Part shown: piece after piece, positions 12,640 to 25,085 of the stretch
Numbering within the stretch: the stretch's first letter is position 1
Layout: each line of letters opens with the position of its first letter
Source of the DNA: Datisca glomerata
Taxonomy: Eukaryota > Streptophyta > Magnoliopsida > Cucurbitales > Datiscaceae
DNA length: 64,000 nucleotides
NCBI GenBank assembly: GCA_003255025.1
Contig: QANY01012071.1
Location: forward strand, 434,001-498,000
Direction: 5' to 3'
Position numbers and translations under genes: made by a program
The notes under the pieces: model-generated
Databases searched by the model: none
Seen by the model: only the letters and a program-made list of their open reading frames with translations
What the model was told of the DNA's origin: nothing

Positions 12640-15600
12640 TTAGCACCTCGTTGAAATATTGAATTTTAATTTATATTTTCACTGGAAATAGATATCAATT
12701 TAAACTTATCTAACGTAAATGAGCTTACATTTAATGTTGTGTAAGTATTTCTTTTTATACAATATTTTTTGTGAGTACCACAGCTTCTCTTGTTATGGTT
12801 GTTTGTTTTGACCAAAACTTTTGTTGTTGTCATTGAAGTTCCCCTATGTTGTTGTCCATGAGAGAAAATATGCCGTGATAGATATACTCTAATATAAGAT
12901 ATTGTTTGTCCTTGTACTTTATTTATCGTCATTGCTAAATAAATCGAATAGAAAATTACTTCCTTTTAAATTTAAATGGATACCCTTATTATTTGTCGGA
13001 CTAAAAGAAATTCGTGAAAGAAGAACTTCATCAAAACATGTGAATGTCATTTCTTTTCCAACTCTTATTAATTTTTTGTTGTCATGTTGCTCGTAGCACA
13101 ACAAGAAAAACTTGTCTAAACTTTACCTCTGGATGGTAATTCAGAATTATCTCTTAATGTTCTATCAATTGTCTCAATGGTGTATCGCTTTGCCATTAAA
13201 CTTCATCCCATTAATTTTTCTCTTATAATCAACTCAACCTTACTGTCCATTCTTATATATTACATATTGTTGATGCATTTATTTGTAACGGTATTTATTC
13301 TTGATAGATGGAAGATCACAAAGTCTTCGTTATCTCTTCTTATTAATTGTAAAAAGAAACTTACATCCTTTAATTTATATTACTCACGCAAGTCATTTGA
13401 ACTTTATTGGTCTCTGAAATATTCAGACATCATTTCAAAGAAGATGTCACATAAATTTATAACTTCTGCAAGTTTACTACGGGCCAACAATGTTGCAAAA
13501 AGTCTTCTAAATGAATGCATCATTTGATAAGTTGTCGCTTCAACAAGGCATTCAGTAACACTTTGATCCAATTGGAAGACTCCTTATTTCTATGCTGCTT
13601 CTTTAAATGTGGAATATCAAATGTCATTAATTATTAGAAGATTATCAAAAGAAGTTAGTCCCGTGACATGATTTAATAATAATCTTAAGTAGTATTTTTT
13701 TCCTTCAGCTAGGTTTGCTCCATGTATTTTAGATATCACACATCATTTTTTTCTGGCTTCCATGCCTTTAATTGTTTTTCTCATACATAATATTCTGAAA
13801 ACTCATTGTATAGTAATTTTCTTGCACTTTCATGTATTTTACATATGTCAAAGTACTTTGTAAGCATTGTTCTAGTCACATGATATGAAACTATGATATG
13901 GTTTGACTTTTGATGTTCCCAATATGACACTACTTACTTATTTGGGAGGTGTAATTGTAGATTTATGATAGTCGGAGATATTTCATTCAACCTAAAATCA
14001 TATACTCTCCACAACACTTCTTGTGCAGATACCACACCTTGCATCTTGAAACTATTGTATTTCATTGACAGTTCTATCTTGAGTACCATGTGATATACAA
14101 ATGCCAGCCCTATCATGCATTTTGTAGATGTACTTATATAAATACTTCACAGCCTTACTACTAGAGCAGACTTCCACATAAATGTGACAATTACATCGTG
14201 TAAGAAGGTCTAGACTGTAAGGAGTTACCTATTGTTTATTGAAAATTGAATTTCTCACTTGCACCTACAAATAAAATACGGTAATACAAATTTACTCTTA
14301 GAAATGGCATAAAGCATATTGTTAACTTAATTTCAAAAGGTAATGTACTATGGAATGATAGTATTCCAAGAGCATTTACATGTTTTCCATCATCTTTGAG
14401 TCTATATATTGGATAAACATCTTTCCTTGGATAGTTTTTTAACTGGATGGTCTTGGATAGTGGAATATGTATTCACTATTCAACATGCAAAGATGATTTT
14501 TTCTATTCTCTCCACATGGTGCGTGCAACATATGTCTTACAACAACTTTAGGAATGATCAAATTGTTATCTTTATCTAGAATTTCTGTAAATACATACTT
14601 GTCATATTGACCTTTATTAGTCATCTTGCAATTCGATTTTGAAGTTATCAGCATATGTGCATGTGAAAGAACTCTTATATGAAATTCAATAACATAAACA
14701 TATGCCTCTGACTTTTCCAAATATCTCATTCTTGAAAAGTTATTCTTTAATATCATATAACCAAGCTCGAAAAACTCTAGATGTCAAGTCTGGTTTATCT
14801 TGAGGACTTTGTCCCTCTTTAAGCTCATCTTCAATCTCTTTCCAATATGGATTGCATGTTACAGTTATGAAGGAGTTTACCTTTCTGAATCTCATACCAA
14901 ATCCATTGCATCTAAGTATTGGCGACGCACATCCCTAGGTCATCCCATAAATGAGGCTGGAAGGAAAATTCTTTTTCCACATTTATCTCCATGCATTTCA
15001 CCTACATTTACTGTATCTACTATCCATTGGTACAATTCTTACCTTATATGTGATTGTTCTATAGAAATCAATTCAGGTAGACTCAAGTTTTATATGCATG
15101 TCAACTACAAACTATTGTAATAATCATCCTGCTGAAAGGAGAATTGATTGAGTACATGTTCTAATTTGTAGCTCAAAGTAGTAGTACACTCTACATGATA
15201 CCTTTTCAAAAATATCACATTGAATACCTAAATGAAAAGTGCAGTGAAGATTTGTACAATATTCATATGTTAACATATTAAATGCATATCTAAACGCAAG
15301 AGAAAAAACATTTGTACCTTTTTCACGTTGAATGAATTCTTCTGTAGAGTGGCATAAATGTACATTTGACATGTTATTTGTTGAACCAGGAATAGAAGAT
15401 GTCTTTTTATTATCATTATAGTTTCTTCTCATATCTTAATGCCATCCAACTTCACCTTTTGGAAGTGATAAATGATACAGAAGTGAATCATAACAACTTT
15501 AGTAGTGTTTTATTGAATGACGATTTTCTCACAGTGCATGGACTGTTATATCTTTCACAAAGGGTATATTGTCATTATTTCACTATATCAATATAGCAAC

Positions 15601-16500
15601 AATTTGATCTGATGTTGGCGAATTATATTCTCATTGATCTAACTTTACAGCATCAGCAATATGAGTTTGTAAATCTTCCATTGAGGGGAAATTCGAGAGT
15701 CGATGAAAGAATTGTATATATGGGTTATCATGTCATAGTTCAACAGATCTTTCATGACAACGAAAGATGAAACATAAATCATGGATCAACTAAGCCCTCT
15801 CGGGGACTTACTTAAGAATAAGAAAGAGGAATCTCATATAAATATCATGTAATAAGGTTTGATCCTATTCATGGGGATTCTGTAAATATTCCATTCCAAA
15901 AAGAGAGTGTTCGAAACAATTTACATCCACCATTTTATATTATATAGGGATGAAGATGCTCTTGGCTCGATATCGTTTGTTCTGTTCCATTATTACCCTC
16001 ATTTTTTTAGTGGGAGGGGGGGTTGATGGAACTAGTATATGATGGAGCTCGAGTAGAAAGTATTGATTCAGACACATTGATATTTACATCTTTCAAAATA
16101 CTCAGTCTATTATGAAGTTTATTGATAGTATCACAAAAGTATAGCTAGAAGTATTTCAGACGACTTTCATGTATCAAAGCTGGAAGGTCATTATCCTTGT
16201 ACTCTAAATGGGTAAATACCTTTAGCAGAAGATGCTAGAGTTTTATGTAGACTCACACCAACAGATGTGTATGAGAAAATATTGTTATATGCATGCTATG
16301 ATATTTTTTCAAAAAATGATACTGTCATTTGTGCCTGATATGTACAAATTATATAACTCACTATGAACGCACTCTTGACAAACTTGACCATTATGACAGT
16401 AAAATTTTGGGAGTTTATACTCAAATTTCTTAGATTTGCAGTACCTACAAGGTGCAACAACCTTTAGTTTAGAAGAGACATTGTAGTTGGACCAAGAATC
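12640..16500 (-). pseudogene. Helitron Rep/helicase remnant
   Basis: Minus-strand pieces occur in the correct order for a plant Helitron RepHel protein. Near 16480-16330 is a Cys-rich N-terminal block (APCRYCKSKKFEY... FYCHNGQVCQECVHSE). At 14756-14439 is the rolling-circle Rep domain, with the HUH motif seen as HAH (codons at about 14663-14655) in YVIEFHIRVLSHAHMLI, followed by VVRHMLHAPCGENRKNHLCM. At 14110-13934 is VSAQEVLWRVYDFRLNEISP...LQLHLPN. At 12932-12800 is the PIF1-like helicase end (MTINKVQGQTISYIRVYLSRH, then IFSHGQ). Frames are interrupted throughout, so it cannot be active. I could not fix the 5'-TC or CTRR-3' hairpin ends. Confidence 0.85.
14439..14756 (-). pseudogene. Helitron Rep (HUH endonuclease) open fragment
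   Basis: This is the longest intact piece of the Helitron (105 codons). It contains the HUH motif (H32-A-H34) and the downstream MLHAPCG block (family form MIHGPCG). The catalytic Tyr pair expected further on is not identifiable. The fragment ends at a stop, then drifts out of frame. Confidence 0.8.
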
Positions 16501-16504
16501 AATC

Positions 16505-17158
16505 CCCCGTTACATTGCTATAGCGAAATGTGAGTTTTGTACGAGTTAATATGAATGTACGTGAAAATGAAATTGCAAGCTTTACTTATATTAAAAGAAA
16601 TTAGGAAGAGTATTGATTTAAATTTTTTTATCATTGATGGTCAATATTAATGGCATTTAAATGAAAATTTTAACTATTTTCTCAAAATCTGTACATGCCA
16701 TCCCTAACTGTTTTGTGAGATTATCATAAATGTTTTATTTCTAAATAAATCTCATAGTTGTTGTAAAATATAACTTTATTTAAATTCGTAAGTAAATATG
16801 ATATGTTATTGGCAAAGTTGTAATACAAAAATAATGTATTTCTAAAAGTGCTTAGACTGTATAATTATCAATTCAGTGCTTTCATAAAGCTAATAACATA
16901 AATCTGATATTACCTTTTGGTTTAATAATATTATATTTGTAACCAAACTTTTACGTAAGGACACATTTGTAATAACAATATTTTTATCTGGCCGACATGT
17001 TTTCACTAGGTTTTCTAGTACAATATAATATGAAGCTTTTTTCATCAGGTATTTCTCCCAAAAAGACAAGAAGCAGCCCATTGCATTGAAATATCATGTG
17101 TTATTGATTTAAGATTTCTTTTTTTTTAATTTCCTAATGGATATATATTTGACAATAT
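16505..17158. other. AT-rich spacer between Helitron remnant and gypsy LTR
   Basis: No gene was recognised. It may include the 5' terminal region of the Helitron, but no terminal signature could be fixed. Confidence 0.4.
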
Positions 17159-17396
17159 TGGTTATACCATAATTTCTAAATAAAATAATTTCATGAAGGA
17201 CCCGATCTAAACTCTTGAGGAGACGTCTAAATGTTGAAATCTTAGTGCAAATAAAATGGTTTGAAAGGATACTTACTAAACCAAAATAAAAGTCCCAACA
17301 ACCATGTGCCAAGGTGTTAAGTCCTTAGAGGAGACCTCGGAAGATTTCTGAAGCCCTTGGAGGAGACCTCGACAAATTACCAAGGTCCTCAAAAAA

Positions 17397-17491
17397 GACA
17401 TCGGAATTATGCCGAGGTCCTGAAAGGGAAAAGACCTCGGCGCTATGCCGAGGTCATAAAAATTAAAAGACCTCAGCATTGTGCCGAGGTC
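17397..17491. repeat. Palindromic 23-mer repeat, 36-bp period, 3 copies (5' LTR)
   Basis: Copies lie at 17397-17419, 17433-17455 and 17469-17491. The type is GACCTCGGC followed by ATTAT/GCTAT and GCCGAGGTC, so the outer 9-10 bases are reverse complements. Homologous copies lie in the 3' LTR at 26206-26300. Confidence 0.85.
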
Positions 17492-17647
17492 CCTCCCACC
17501 AAAACAAGATTGGGCATTAGCCCGTGTGTCTGTGATAGGTCCGAGACATGTCACCGACGCCACATAAAGGGAAAAGGTCTCGATGAGGAGTAAGTAAAGC
17601 CCTAATTAGGAGCTAGAATGACTCACTAGCGGAGTTTTATAGTAGAA

Positions 17648-19700
17648 AGTGTTAGGGTTATGCTTTCAAAACATGTGTATTGACATTGTTGATATAAAAT
17701 TTAATGTATGGATTATATTTTTCTTATAACTGTTCTTTTAAATTATTGTTGTATAATTTATATAAATATCTAAAAATTTCATATTATTAATGAGACTACG
17801 ATCTTGTATTAGTACGAGAGAATTAAGATCACAGATAACGAATAAAATTGTCAACAACATATTAAAGTGTGAAATCTTTAATGAATGGTTGCCAGTATGG
17901 TTCACTAAGTATTATGAATGTATGTGATCTAGATCCGGATCATTAATGTGGATAGATATCTTAGTGAAGATACTTTATATAATGAGATTATATATGACTG
18001 AATTGATGTGAATTTATCTTTATCAACTTGTCGTTTATCGTAAAGATTTAATACACATTAATTCGATGATCATATGTAGATCAGTTTGAATCTTGAGTAG
18101 TCATGAACTCCTATGCATGTCTATTAGATCTTTTGATTCACTCGTTAAGGTTTGTTTGAAAAATAAACTAATGACTTTTCTTTTGAAGATCCAGTGACAT
18201 GGATGGCTTGGAACATGATCTTACAAGATTTGGAATCCAAGTTTTTCTAACAGAACGTATATTGGTTCCTCAAGTGTTAATTCTAGAACCGAATGATTAT
18301 TGAGCTCAAATTTATGATAAGATTATAAATTAGTCATTTACTAGTGGATTAATGGTACTTAAGGATCAAGAGGTAATTAGTCATTTACTACCAAGGTGAG
18401 TGAGCTAATCTCGTTTTTAGGGCTCATGAACTATTACCGAAGATTCATGGTAAGTTACTCCTCTATAAAGGCATTCCAGCTTCAAAGGCAGGTGAGCCGG
18501 GTCAGGAAGGAGTTTGACTGCTGGGATGGGATCGGATCCTACTTGAAGCACTCCACCACGAATAAGAGTCTTCGGGTTGGATAGGCAGTAGAGAAAGTGT
18601 GAAATGATTATATCAGTGGACTACATGAGAATACTCTGTAAATATAATATGTAATCTCTAAGAGTGTAATTTCATATTTATACTGAAGTAATAATGAAAT
18701 TATTACATAAGATTATTTGATTAATAATCTGATTTATTGGAGCTTAGGATTACAGGTCCATGGTCCTCAAGTCACATTATACTACGAGTCTAGGGTGTGA
18801 ATATTTTAGGACATGAGAAAATGACTTACTTGCAAAAGAATATTTATTCTAGGGCAAGTATATAATTATGAGATAATTATGTATGATTAATTAATTGAAT
18901 AATTTATATATATATATATATTTTAATTATCGATAAGTGAGATAAAATATATAATTTATGAAATTAGATAATTAAATTATTATCATATAATAATTTGGAT
19001 AAACTAAATCTGTTATTTATGAAATAACAGATAATTTAGTTGATAGTGATAATCAAATATGTTAATTTTGAATTAACTAATATCTAGATATTTAATTTGA
19101 TGAAAATAAATATTTAATATGTAGTAATTGTCACGTGGCACTACAGTAGTGGGTGTGCAACACAGCAGTGCCATGTGGTATTATAGTTGTGCACAATAGC
19201 AATGAGTCCCACTGCTATTGATAATTTTATAATTAAATATTATTTCAATTACCCCAAAAGATCTGATATGTCATTATCAAAAAAAATATACAGATATTAT
19301 TTTGATAACCTAAGATGATGAATCAATCAATTAGTTGAATCATCGAATCAGTTCATAAGTCAAGAGTTGAAAGAAGAACATAATTCTTGAAAAGTGATTT
19401 TTCTAAGATTAAGATTTAATCAAATCTCTAAAAGAATCATCATCACGTTCTTTTAGATAATCATCTCACAAAAGTCATTCTCAGTAAAATCTATAAATCT
19501 CATGTGTTGAGTATATCTAGAGACAGAAAAGTATCTCCGTGATATTCTACGTGCCCACACATGTCCTAGTGCATTGATGATTAATTTGGAAGATCTTGGT
19601 GTAGATCTCGGAGTTTGCTGATTGAAACGATTTCATGGGAACGGAAAATCGATTGGTTTCGCGAGTACGCTTGATTTAAACTACAAGATGTATAACGTAA
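17648..19700. mobile_element. AT-rich sequence replacing part of the 5' LTR, with a gypsy RT scrap
   Basis: This segment is absent from the 3' LTR copy. At 18384-18460 the plus strand encodes VSELISFLGLMNYYRRFMV, the conserved RT/RNase H connection block of gypsy elements, followed by unrelated sequence. The rest (ACTACGATCTTGTATTAG..., about 17800; ATTGGTTTCGCGAGTACG, about 19650) looks like LTR or leader material of another retroelement, but I cannot assign it. Confidence 0.5.
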
Positions 19701-19893
19701 TCTTTAGAGGGGCAGTAAGAGGACCACCCCCATTTACTTGGTCGCCTAGTTGCCTTTCCCTTTTGTAGGTCTTGAAACATAATACCAAAAGACGAAGATT
19801 CCCCCACTTTTTTTCTCAAAAAGGTTTCATTAACTCATTTAACTAGCCTCGTTATCACTTCGTTATCTAATCATCCAAAATCTCTTTAAAACA

Positions 19894-19915
19894 TTTGGCA
19901 CCGTCTATGGGAACG
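19894..19915 (+). other. Primer-binding site of the Tat-like gypsy element
   Basis: TTTGGCACCGTCTATGGGAA directly follows the LTR end. The plant gypsy form is TTTGGCGCCGTCTGTGGGAA. Confidence 0.7.
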
Positions 19916-20179
19916 GCATAGCTTTAAAAATAAAAAATTCCCTTTTATTCTTCACGTCGTTCTCACTTATGAACCTAAGATGAGCTGAAGATCTATCAGG
20001 ATCCAGACCATCGTTTCATGCTTAGTACGAGCGTCTAAAGCACCCAACCCTGAGCTACCTCAACCTCAGTAGAGGCCTGCCAACTGAAGACCAACTATGA
20101 CTCAATGAGATAAAATTGTCATTTTAGAACAACAAGTCTGAATACTTACCAAAGCTTTGAACCACCTGGTCTCAAAGGC

Positions 20180-20960
20180 TCCAGCGGGCAACCAGAGCAT
20201 GTGGAGCTGCCCGAACATCCTGGAAAAACCACTCAAGAAATAAAGGACAAAACAGAGACCGAAGGCATCACATGTAGTAATGATGGGTACGGGATCGAGA
20301 TAGAAAGATTAAGATCTCAAATTGGAAACATTTGTTTCACAATTAAATCCCATTTTCGGATGAGTTTCTCATGGAGTAAGCTGAACCCTCCATTCATAGA
20401 GGAGATGATGAGAACAAAAATGCCACTACGATTCAAAATGCCTATCATTACACCGTATGATGGAAGTAAGGATCTCGCCGAGCACCTAGAAACGTTCAAG
20501 ACATGGATGGAGCTCCAAGGAATGCCAATGACCATCATGTGCAAAGCTTTCCCTATCACCCTCACCTCATCAGCACGAGGTGGTATATATAGTTGAAGAC
20601 GACCTCAATCTCATCCTTTTTTAAATTAACAAATTAATTATACATCAGTTCCTAGGAGGAAGCGGCCAAAGGAAGCCTACAACCCACCTCTCCACCCTTA
20701 GACAAAGAAAAGATGAAAATTTATGAGATTACGTTGTTCGATTCAACACGAAAGCTTTGAAAGTCGATGGATATACCAATGATATCGCCCTGACAACCCT
20801 TCTTTCAGGATTGCGAGATGATAAATTGTTATGGCTAGTAGCCAATAAGCCCCCTACGAACTTTGCAGATTTGCTAAGGAGAGCCTAGAAGTACATGAGT
20901 GCGACCGAGCCTTATCAGCTCATCGCCTCAACTTTAGGATATGATTTGAGTATGATGATT
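20180..20960 (+). pseudogene. gypsy gag remnant
   Basis: The frame at 20201-20596 contains the gag block PFIEEMMRTKMPLRFKMP, then TPYDGSKDLAEHLETFKTWM and LQGMPMTIMCKAFPITL. It is characteristic of Tat-like plant gypsy gag. After a stop it continues in other frames to about 20960 (FLGGSGQRKPTTHL-like, RQRKDENL, VVRFNTKALKVDGYTDDIALTTLLSGLRDDKLLW, LLRRA). No zinc knuckle follows, because the element jumps straight to the RNase H/integrase junction. Confidence 0.85.
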
Positions 20961-22268
20961 CTCGTCAAATATCTCCCCTCACCCAGTTCAAAAATGATAG
21001 AGATCAATTATTTGGAAGCCGCAGAAAAGGAGTGGTTTGACCCGATTGTCAAGTACTTAAAAGAAGGAGAATTGCCAGCAGATGAGAATATAGCCAAATG
21101 AATCAGGTACGCTTCAGCACGGTAGACTATAATGGAGGGAATCTTATACCAAATAGGTTTTTCTCTTTCGTACCTAAGGTGCTTGAGCAAGAAATAAGCT
21201 AGATATGTCATGCAAGAAGTACACGAAGGGGTCTACGGAAACCACCTCAAAGGATAAGCCTTAGCCCACAAATTAATTAGGCGTGGTTATTACTGGCCAA
21301 CACTAAAGGAAGACAGCAGATGATATGTCAAAAAGTGTGACAAATGCCAAAGGTTCACCCTGGTTCCTCGATAGGCTCCAAAAGAGGTGACGCAATAACA
21401 AGTCTATGACCTTTTGCCCAAATGGGGGATAGATCTGATCGGGCCCTTGCCCGTAGGAAAAGGGAAAGTAAATTTTGTCGTTGTAGCAGTCAGTAGACTA
21501 CTTCACCAAATGGGCTCAAGCAAAATTGCTTACGATCATCACAGAGTAAAAGACTACGAACTTCATCTGGAAGAACTTTATTTGTCGATTTGTCATACCC
21601 TATGCGGTGGTAACTAATAACGGAAAGCAGTTTGATAACTCAAAGTTTAGCCATTTCTGTTCAGGCTTTGGAATCAAGCACCTCAAGTCATCCCCAGTGC
21701 ATCTACAAGCAAATGGAAAGGTCGAGGTAATAAACAAGATTATTAAGCACACCCTCAAAGTGAAGTTGGAAGAATCAAAGGGGAGCTGGCTAGAAAAGCT
21801 CCTATGAGTGCTATGATCCTATAGGACCACTTCTACAAACTCCACGGTAGAAACCCCATTCTCAATGGCATTTAGAGTAGAAGCAATGATTCCAATAGAA
21901 ATTAGGCTGCTAACTGACTGCCAAATGATACACTTAGAAGAGGAAAATGAGAAAGCCATGCACATCAGCTTGAACCTGATCGAAGGACGACAAGAAGCGA
22001 CCCGCTTGAAATCTCTGGCCTATCAGCAAAGAATAACAAAGTATTATAATTTGAAGGTTAAGTCTCGGTCCTACAATGTCTGAAACATAGCCTTAAGGAA
22101 GACAAAATTTTAGGGCAACAACAACAAATGATCATTAGGTCCTAATTGGGATGGACCCTACAAAGTCACGAAGATAATAAGACCACGATGTTATGAGCTG
22201 CAGGATGCCGAAGTTAATATCCTCCAACAACCATGGAATGACGAACACTTAAAAATGTATTATCCATG
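20960..22268 (+). pseudogene. gypsy integrase remnant fused after a gag-pol deletion
   Basis: Near 20960 the gag frame gives way to the tail before integrase (INYLEAAEKEWFDPIVKYL, EGELPADENIAK). The N-terminal zinc domain follows (EVHEGVYGNHL, then KKCDKCQRF at about 21210-21350). The core starts at WGIDLIGPLPVGKGKVNFVV (21420). VTNNGKQFDNSKF at 21610 has Asn where the family has catalytic Asp (SDNGKQF). QANGKVEVINKIIK at 21710 keeps the Glu. The C-terminus ends PWNDEHLKMYYP near 22268. Protease, RT and RNase H are gone, and stops interrupt the frame. Confidence 0.88.
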
Positions 22269-22269
22269 A

Positions 22270-23560
22270 TGTATTTGAGCTTTATCGAATAAAATGTTTT
22301 TATCCCAAGAAATGGATGTTTAAATTGGTTCCTATCCAAACCAAATACATAGAGTCCAAACCCCACGAAAGTGCATATTAACTTGTGCTCTTCTAAAAGA
22401 AGCAAATTTACAAGAAGTACAGCTGCCAAATGCATAGAGGCTGAGCCCCACGATAATGCATATTAACTTGTGCTCTTCTGAGAGGAAGCGAACATGATAC
22501 ATATCGCGGCAAAACTAAACTCCACGATAACACATATGAGGCAGAATATAAGCATAAAATGTGTTATGATAAATTACGACTAATATAAAATGATATAAGA
22601 GTCCAATTGTATTAAAGTTGTATATAATGGGAAATAGAAAATATCATATCAAAGAAGTATGGATTTAGCTCATAAGGCTTTACAAAAGAAAATACAAAGT
22701 TAAGTATCACCTATGATAGTAAAACATCTGGAAGGAATCTAATATTCAAGCCTGGGAAATGCTTCAACACCTTCTCAAGAGCGCAAGCCACCCCGGCCCT
22801 GAACTCTTCAAACAAAATTTTGCAAAACTCATTGATGGACCAAAATCTATCCATGACTTGATGAACTTCATTGTCTCATTGACTTATGAGTTCCACCATA
22901 TGCACCTCCACCAAGGATGCTCGCTCTGTCTCACGGATGGCGTCAGCCTCAAATCTAGTGACCGACGCCTTAGTTTGGGAGACCTTGTCTTCTAGCTCTT
23001 GAAGTCTCGCATCCTCCAAGTTGATACGATCTAGGGCGGCCTTAAAATGGTCCTTGGCCTACTCCAACTCTACCAAGTGACTTGCCTCATCGGCCTTAAG
23101 CTATCCCTCTCAGTGAAACACTTGTCCAGCTTGCGACCCAACCGAGCACAAAATTCCTCTTTTTGAGAACGACATATGTCCAATTCCTGTTCTAAGTTAA
23201 TAAGCAAAGAAACTTCCTTTCTCAAGTATCACCAAGCTCATCGTTCTTAGTCTCTAATTCTATATTTCTTAAAACCATCAAAGCTTTCGTATCATCAGCC
23301 CTACAACAAGCAATTCGAGCATGAGTAGCTTCATTCTTCAACATCTCCCCCTTCTGGCTAAGCAAGGAACATGCAATAGAGAGCTAAAACAAAAAATTAA
23401 ATGATTAATATGAAAGTAGAAACATTTACTAATCATATACCTTAGATGACTTCTGAACAACATAATCAGCGACACCCCAATCTCCAAGTTCCATAATTTC
23501 TAAAGCATCATCTAACGAGAGCTCATCCTTGACTTTGTGGAGGAAAGCCTCAACGTCCGC
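22270..23560 (-). pseudogene. Degenerate C-terminal part of an antisense ORF in the gypsy element
   Basis: Minus-strand translation in shifting frames is rich in Glu/Lys/Leu (such as NIELETKNDELGD, CRADDTKALMVLRN and LDICRSQKEEFCARLGRKLDKCF), suggesting a long coiled coil. It lies between integrase and the 3' LTR, antisense to gag-pol. Tat-lineage gypsy elements are known to carry such extra antisense ORFs. It is broken by many stops. A conventional plus-strand frame at 22759-22995 is its shadow. Confidence 0.45.
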
Positions 23561-23624
23561 AACCATCCAAGGAAAATAGATAGGACCACCCTGGCCTCAT
23601 TCATCTGGGCTAATCGGTGGGGTC

Positions 23625-24062
23625 TCAGGGCGAGAACTGCCAACCTGCTGGAGTATAAGTAGATGGATCGTGAGAGCGAATTGTGATAAGCGATGACGAT
23701 AATAGAAGAGACGATGTCCTGAGCTTGGAAACACCTGATGTCAAAATGGCCTCTCTAACAGGAGGAAGGGAGGGGACCTCTGAAGGAACACTGGAAAAAT
23801 TACCCCCAAGATGATACTCACAAAACATCTCATATAGACGCTCTCTCGCACCATCAGAAGCCTGAAATCGCTCATTAGGTTCATTCTCCACTTGAGTAAG
23901 ATCAGCTGAAGAAGGTGAAGCACGAGGACAAGATAACTCATTAGGAGCAGGAGTAGACATTGGAGAAACAATGGAGGGCGGACGAGCACATAAGGTCACA
24001 GACGTCTGGATTGACGATGAAGGACCGACAGAAACACGAATCAAAGATATTACTCCATGCAC
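23625..24062 (-). pseudogene. Antisense ORF fragment, middle part (Tat-like gypsy)
   Basis: An open 145-codon minus-strand frame is rich in Ser/Pro with an acidic region (TPAPNELSCPRASPSSADLT, then ERLYEMFCEYHLGGNF). No domain was recognised. It continues the antisense coding strip seen at 25062-25706 and 22750-23560 and is separated from the former by the hAT-type insert. It could equally be a chance frame, but the overlapping plus-strand frames show no family match. Confidence 0.4.
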
Positions 24063-24399
24063 CTAACACTCAGGATCTCCAACCGAGACTACGGTCATGC
24101 TTTCTCTTTCAATGGTGCTCTATAAAAGTTGAAAGGAAATAGGAGATAATGGATGTTAGCATAAGAAAAATGAGATATATATGTATAAGTGGGTATATGC
24201 GGAGGCCTGGAGGAAGAGAACCTGGAAGGTCTTCAAGAACATGCACGACTCTGAGAGATCTACACGAGGACCAAAAAATTATAATCTAACACATAATACG
24301 GTGGAATCCCTCATTTGTGTTAAAGATTATACTGATGCCACCAAAAGAAGACAACAATGAGTAAACGATATCATTCGCGATTTTTAAGATTTAGATGTT

Positions 24400-25085
24400 A
24401 AGAATTATAGATTAGTTATTAATTATTTAGTATATTTTGAGATAATTTACATGTAATTTTGAGATTTTTGCAAGTGATTGATAATATAGATAGGTACCAA
24501 CCTAGTTGGGATGTGCCTAATTTATAGTGATGCAACTCTCAAATTCAATGAGTAAAATAATAACTTTATGATACTTAGAGAGTTAGGGCCTCCATTATTA
24601 TTATTATTATTATTACTTCTTATAATTATTTTAATTATTGTGACAAGTTTTTATATTGAGGTTGTAAAGTAATAAACAAACTATCTAAGGTTTACAACAT
24701 GACTGCTATTTAGCTTAGTGTTATTCATGTACATTTCATCTCTTCCCACCAAGGTTTAAATCTTCCTATCTATAATTTTTGAAAATTTTAACATTTAATA
24801 AAGCATTGTTCACGGGTTGGTCCAGTTCAAATTAACCAAAACACTCCGTTAGTTAGCCTGGCCCAGACCGTGATTTCACAAGCCGGTTCAACAGTTTAAT
24901 ATGGGCCAACCTATATTTTCTACAGGTCAGCCCAGGACCGGCACATGAACTGGCTTAAAAATCCTAGAGTCGGCCCATGAACCGGCTCAAAAAGACCAGG
25001 CTCGACCCTTGAACCGGTCACATTAAGGTCATCTCGACCCTTGCAAGCTGGCGGGCCAGGCTCAGGCTGGCCTGTTTGCCACGAC
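24400..25085 (+). mobile_element. 5'-truncated hAT-type non-autonomous element
   Basis: This is the same family as 61910-62703. Shared blocks include GAATTATA-ATTAG-TATTAATTATTTA, the TTATTA run, ACAAGTTTTT-TATTGAG-TT-TAAAGTAATAAA, TCATCT-TTCCCAC-AAGGTT and GCCGGTTCA-CAGTTTA. The end is GGCC-rich (CCTGTTTGCCAC, versus CCTGTTGCCACC in the complete copy). The left TIR is missing or eroded. It interrupts the antisense ORF of the gypsy element. Confidence 0.65.
24594..24617. repeat. (TTA)n microsatellite
   Basis: A run of about 7 ATT/TTA triplets lies within the hAT-type fragment. Confidence 0.85.

Larger units (their letters stand above)
17161..19893 (+). mobile_element. 5' LTR of Tat-like gypsy element, with internal 2-kb replacement
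   Basis: The outer parts match the 3' LTR at 25968-27151. From GTTATACCATAATT (17161) to AGTAGAAAG (about 17648) the two align. They align again from TAATCTT-GGGGCAGTAA (about 19700) through TTACTTGGTCGCCTAGTTGC. Between these, about 2.05 kb of unrelated AT-rich sequence replaces about 575 bp of LTR. The LTR end is placed at AAAACA (19893), next to the PBS. The first block includes three palindromic 23-mers at a 36-bp period. Confidence 0.75.
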
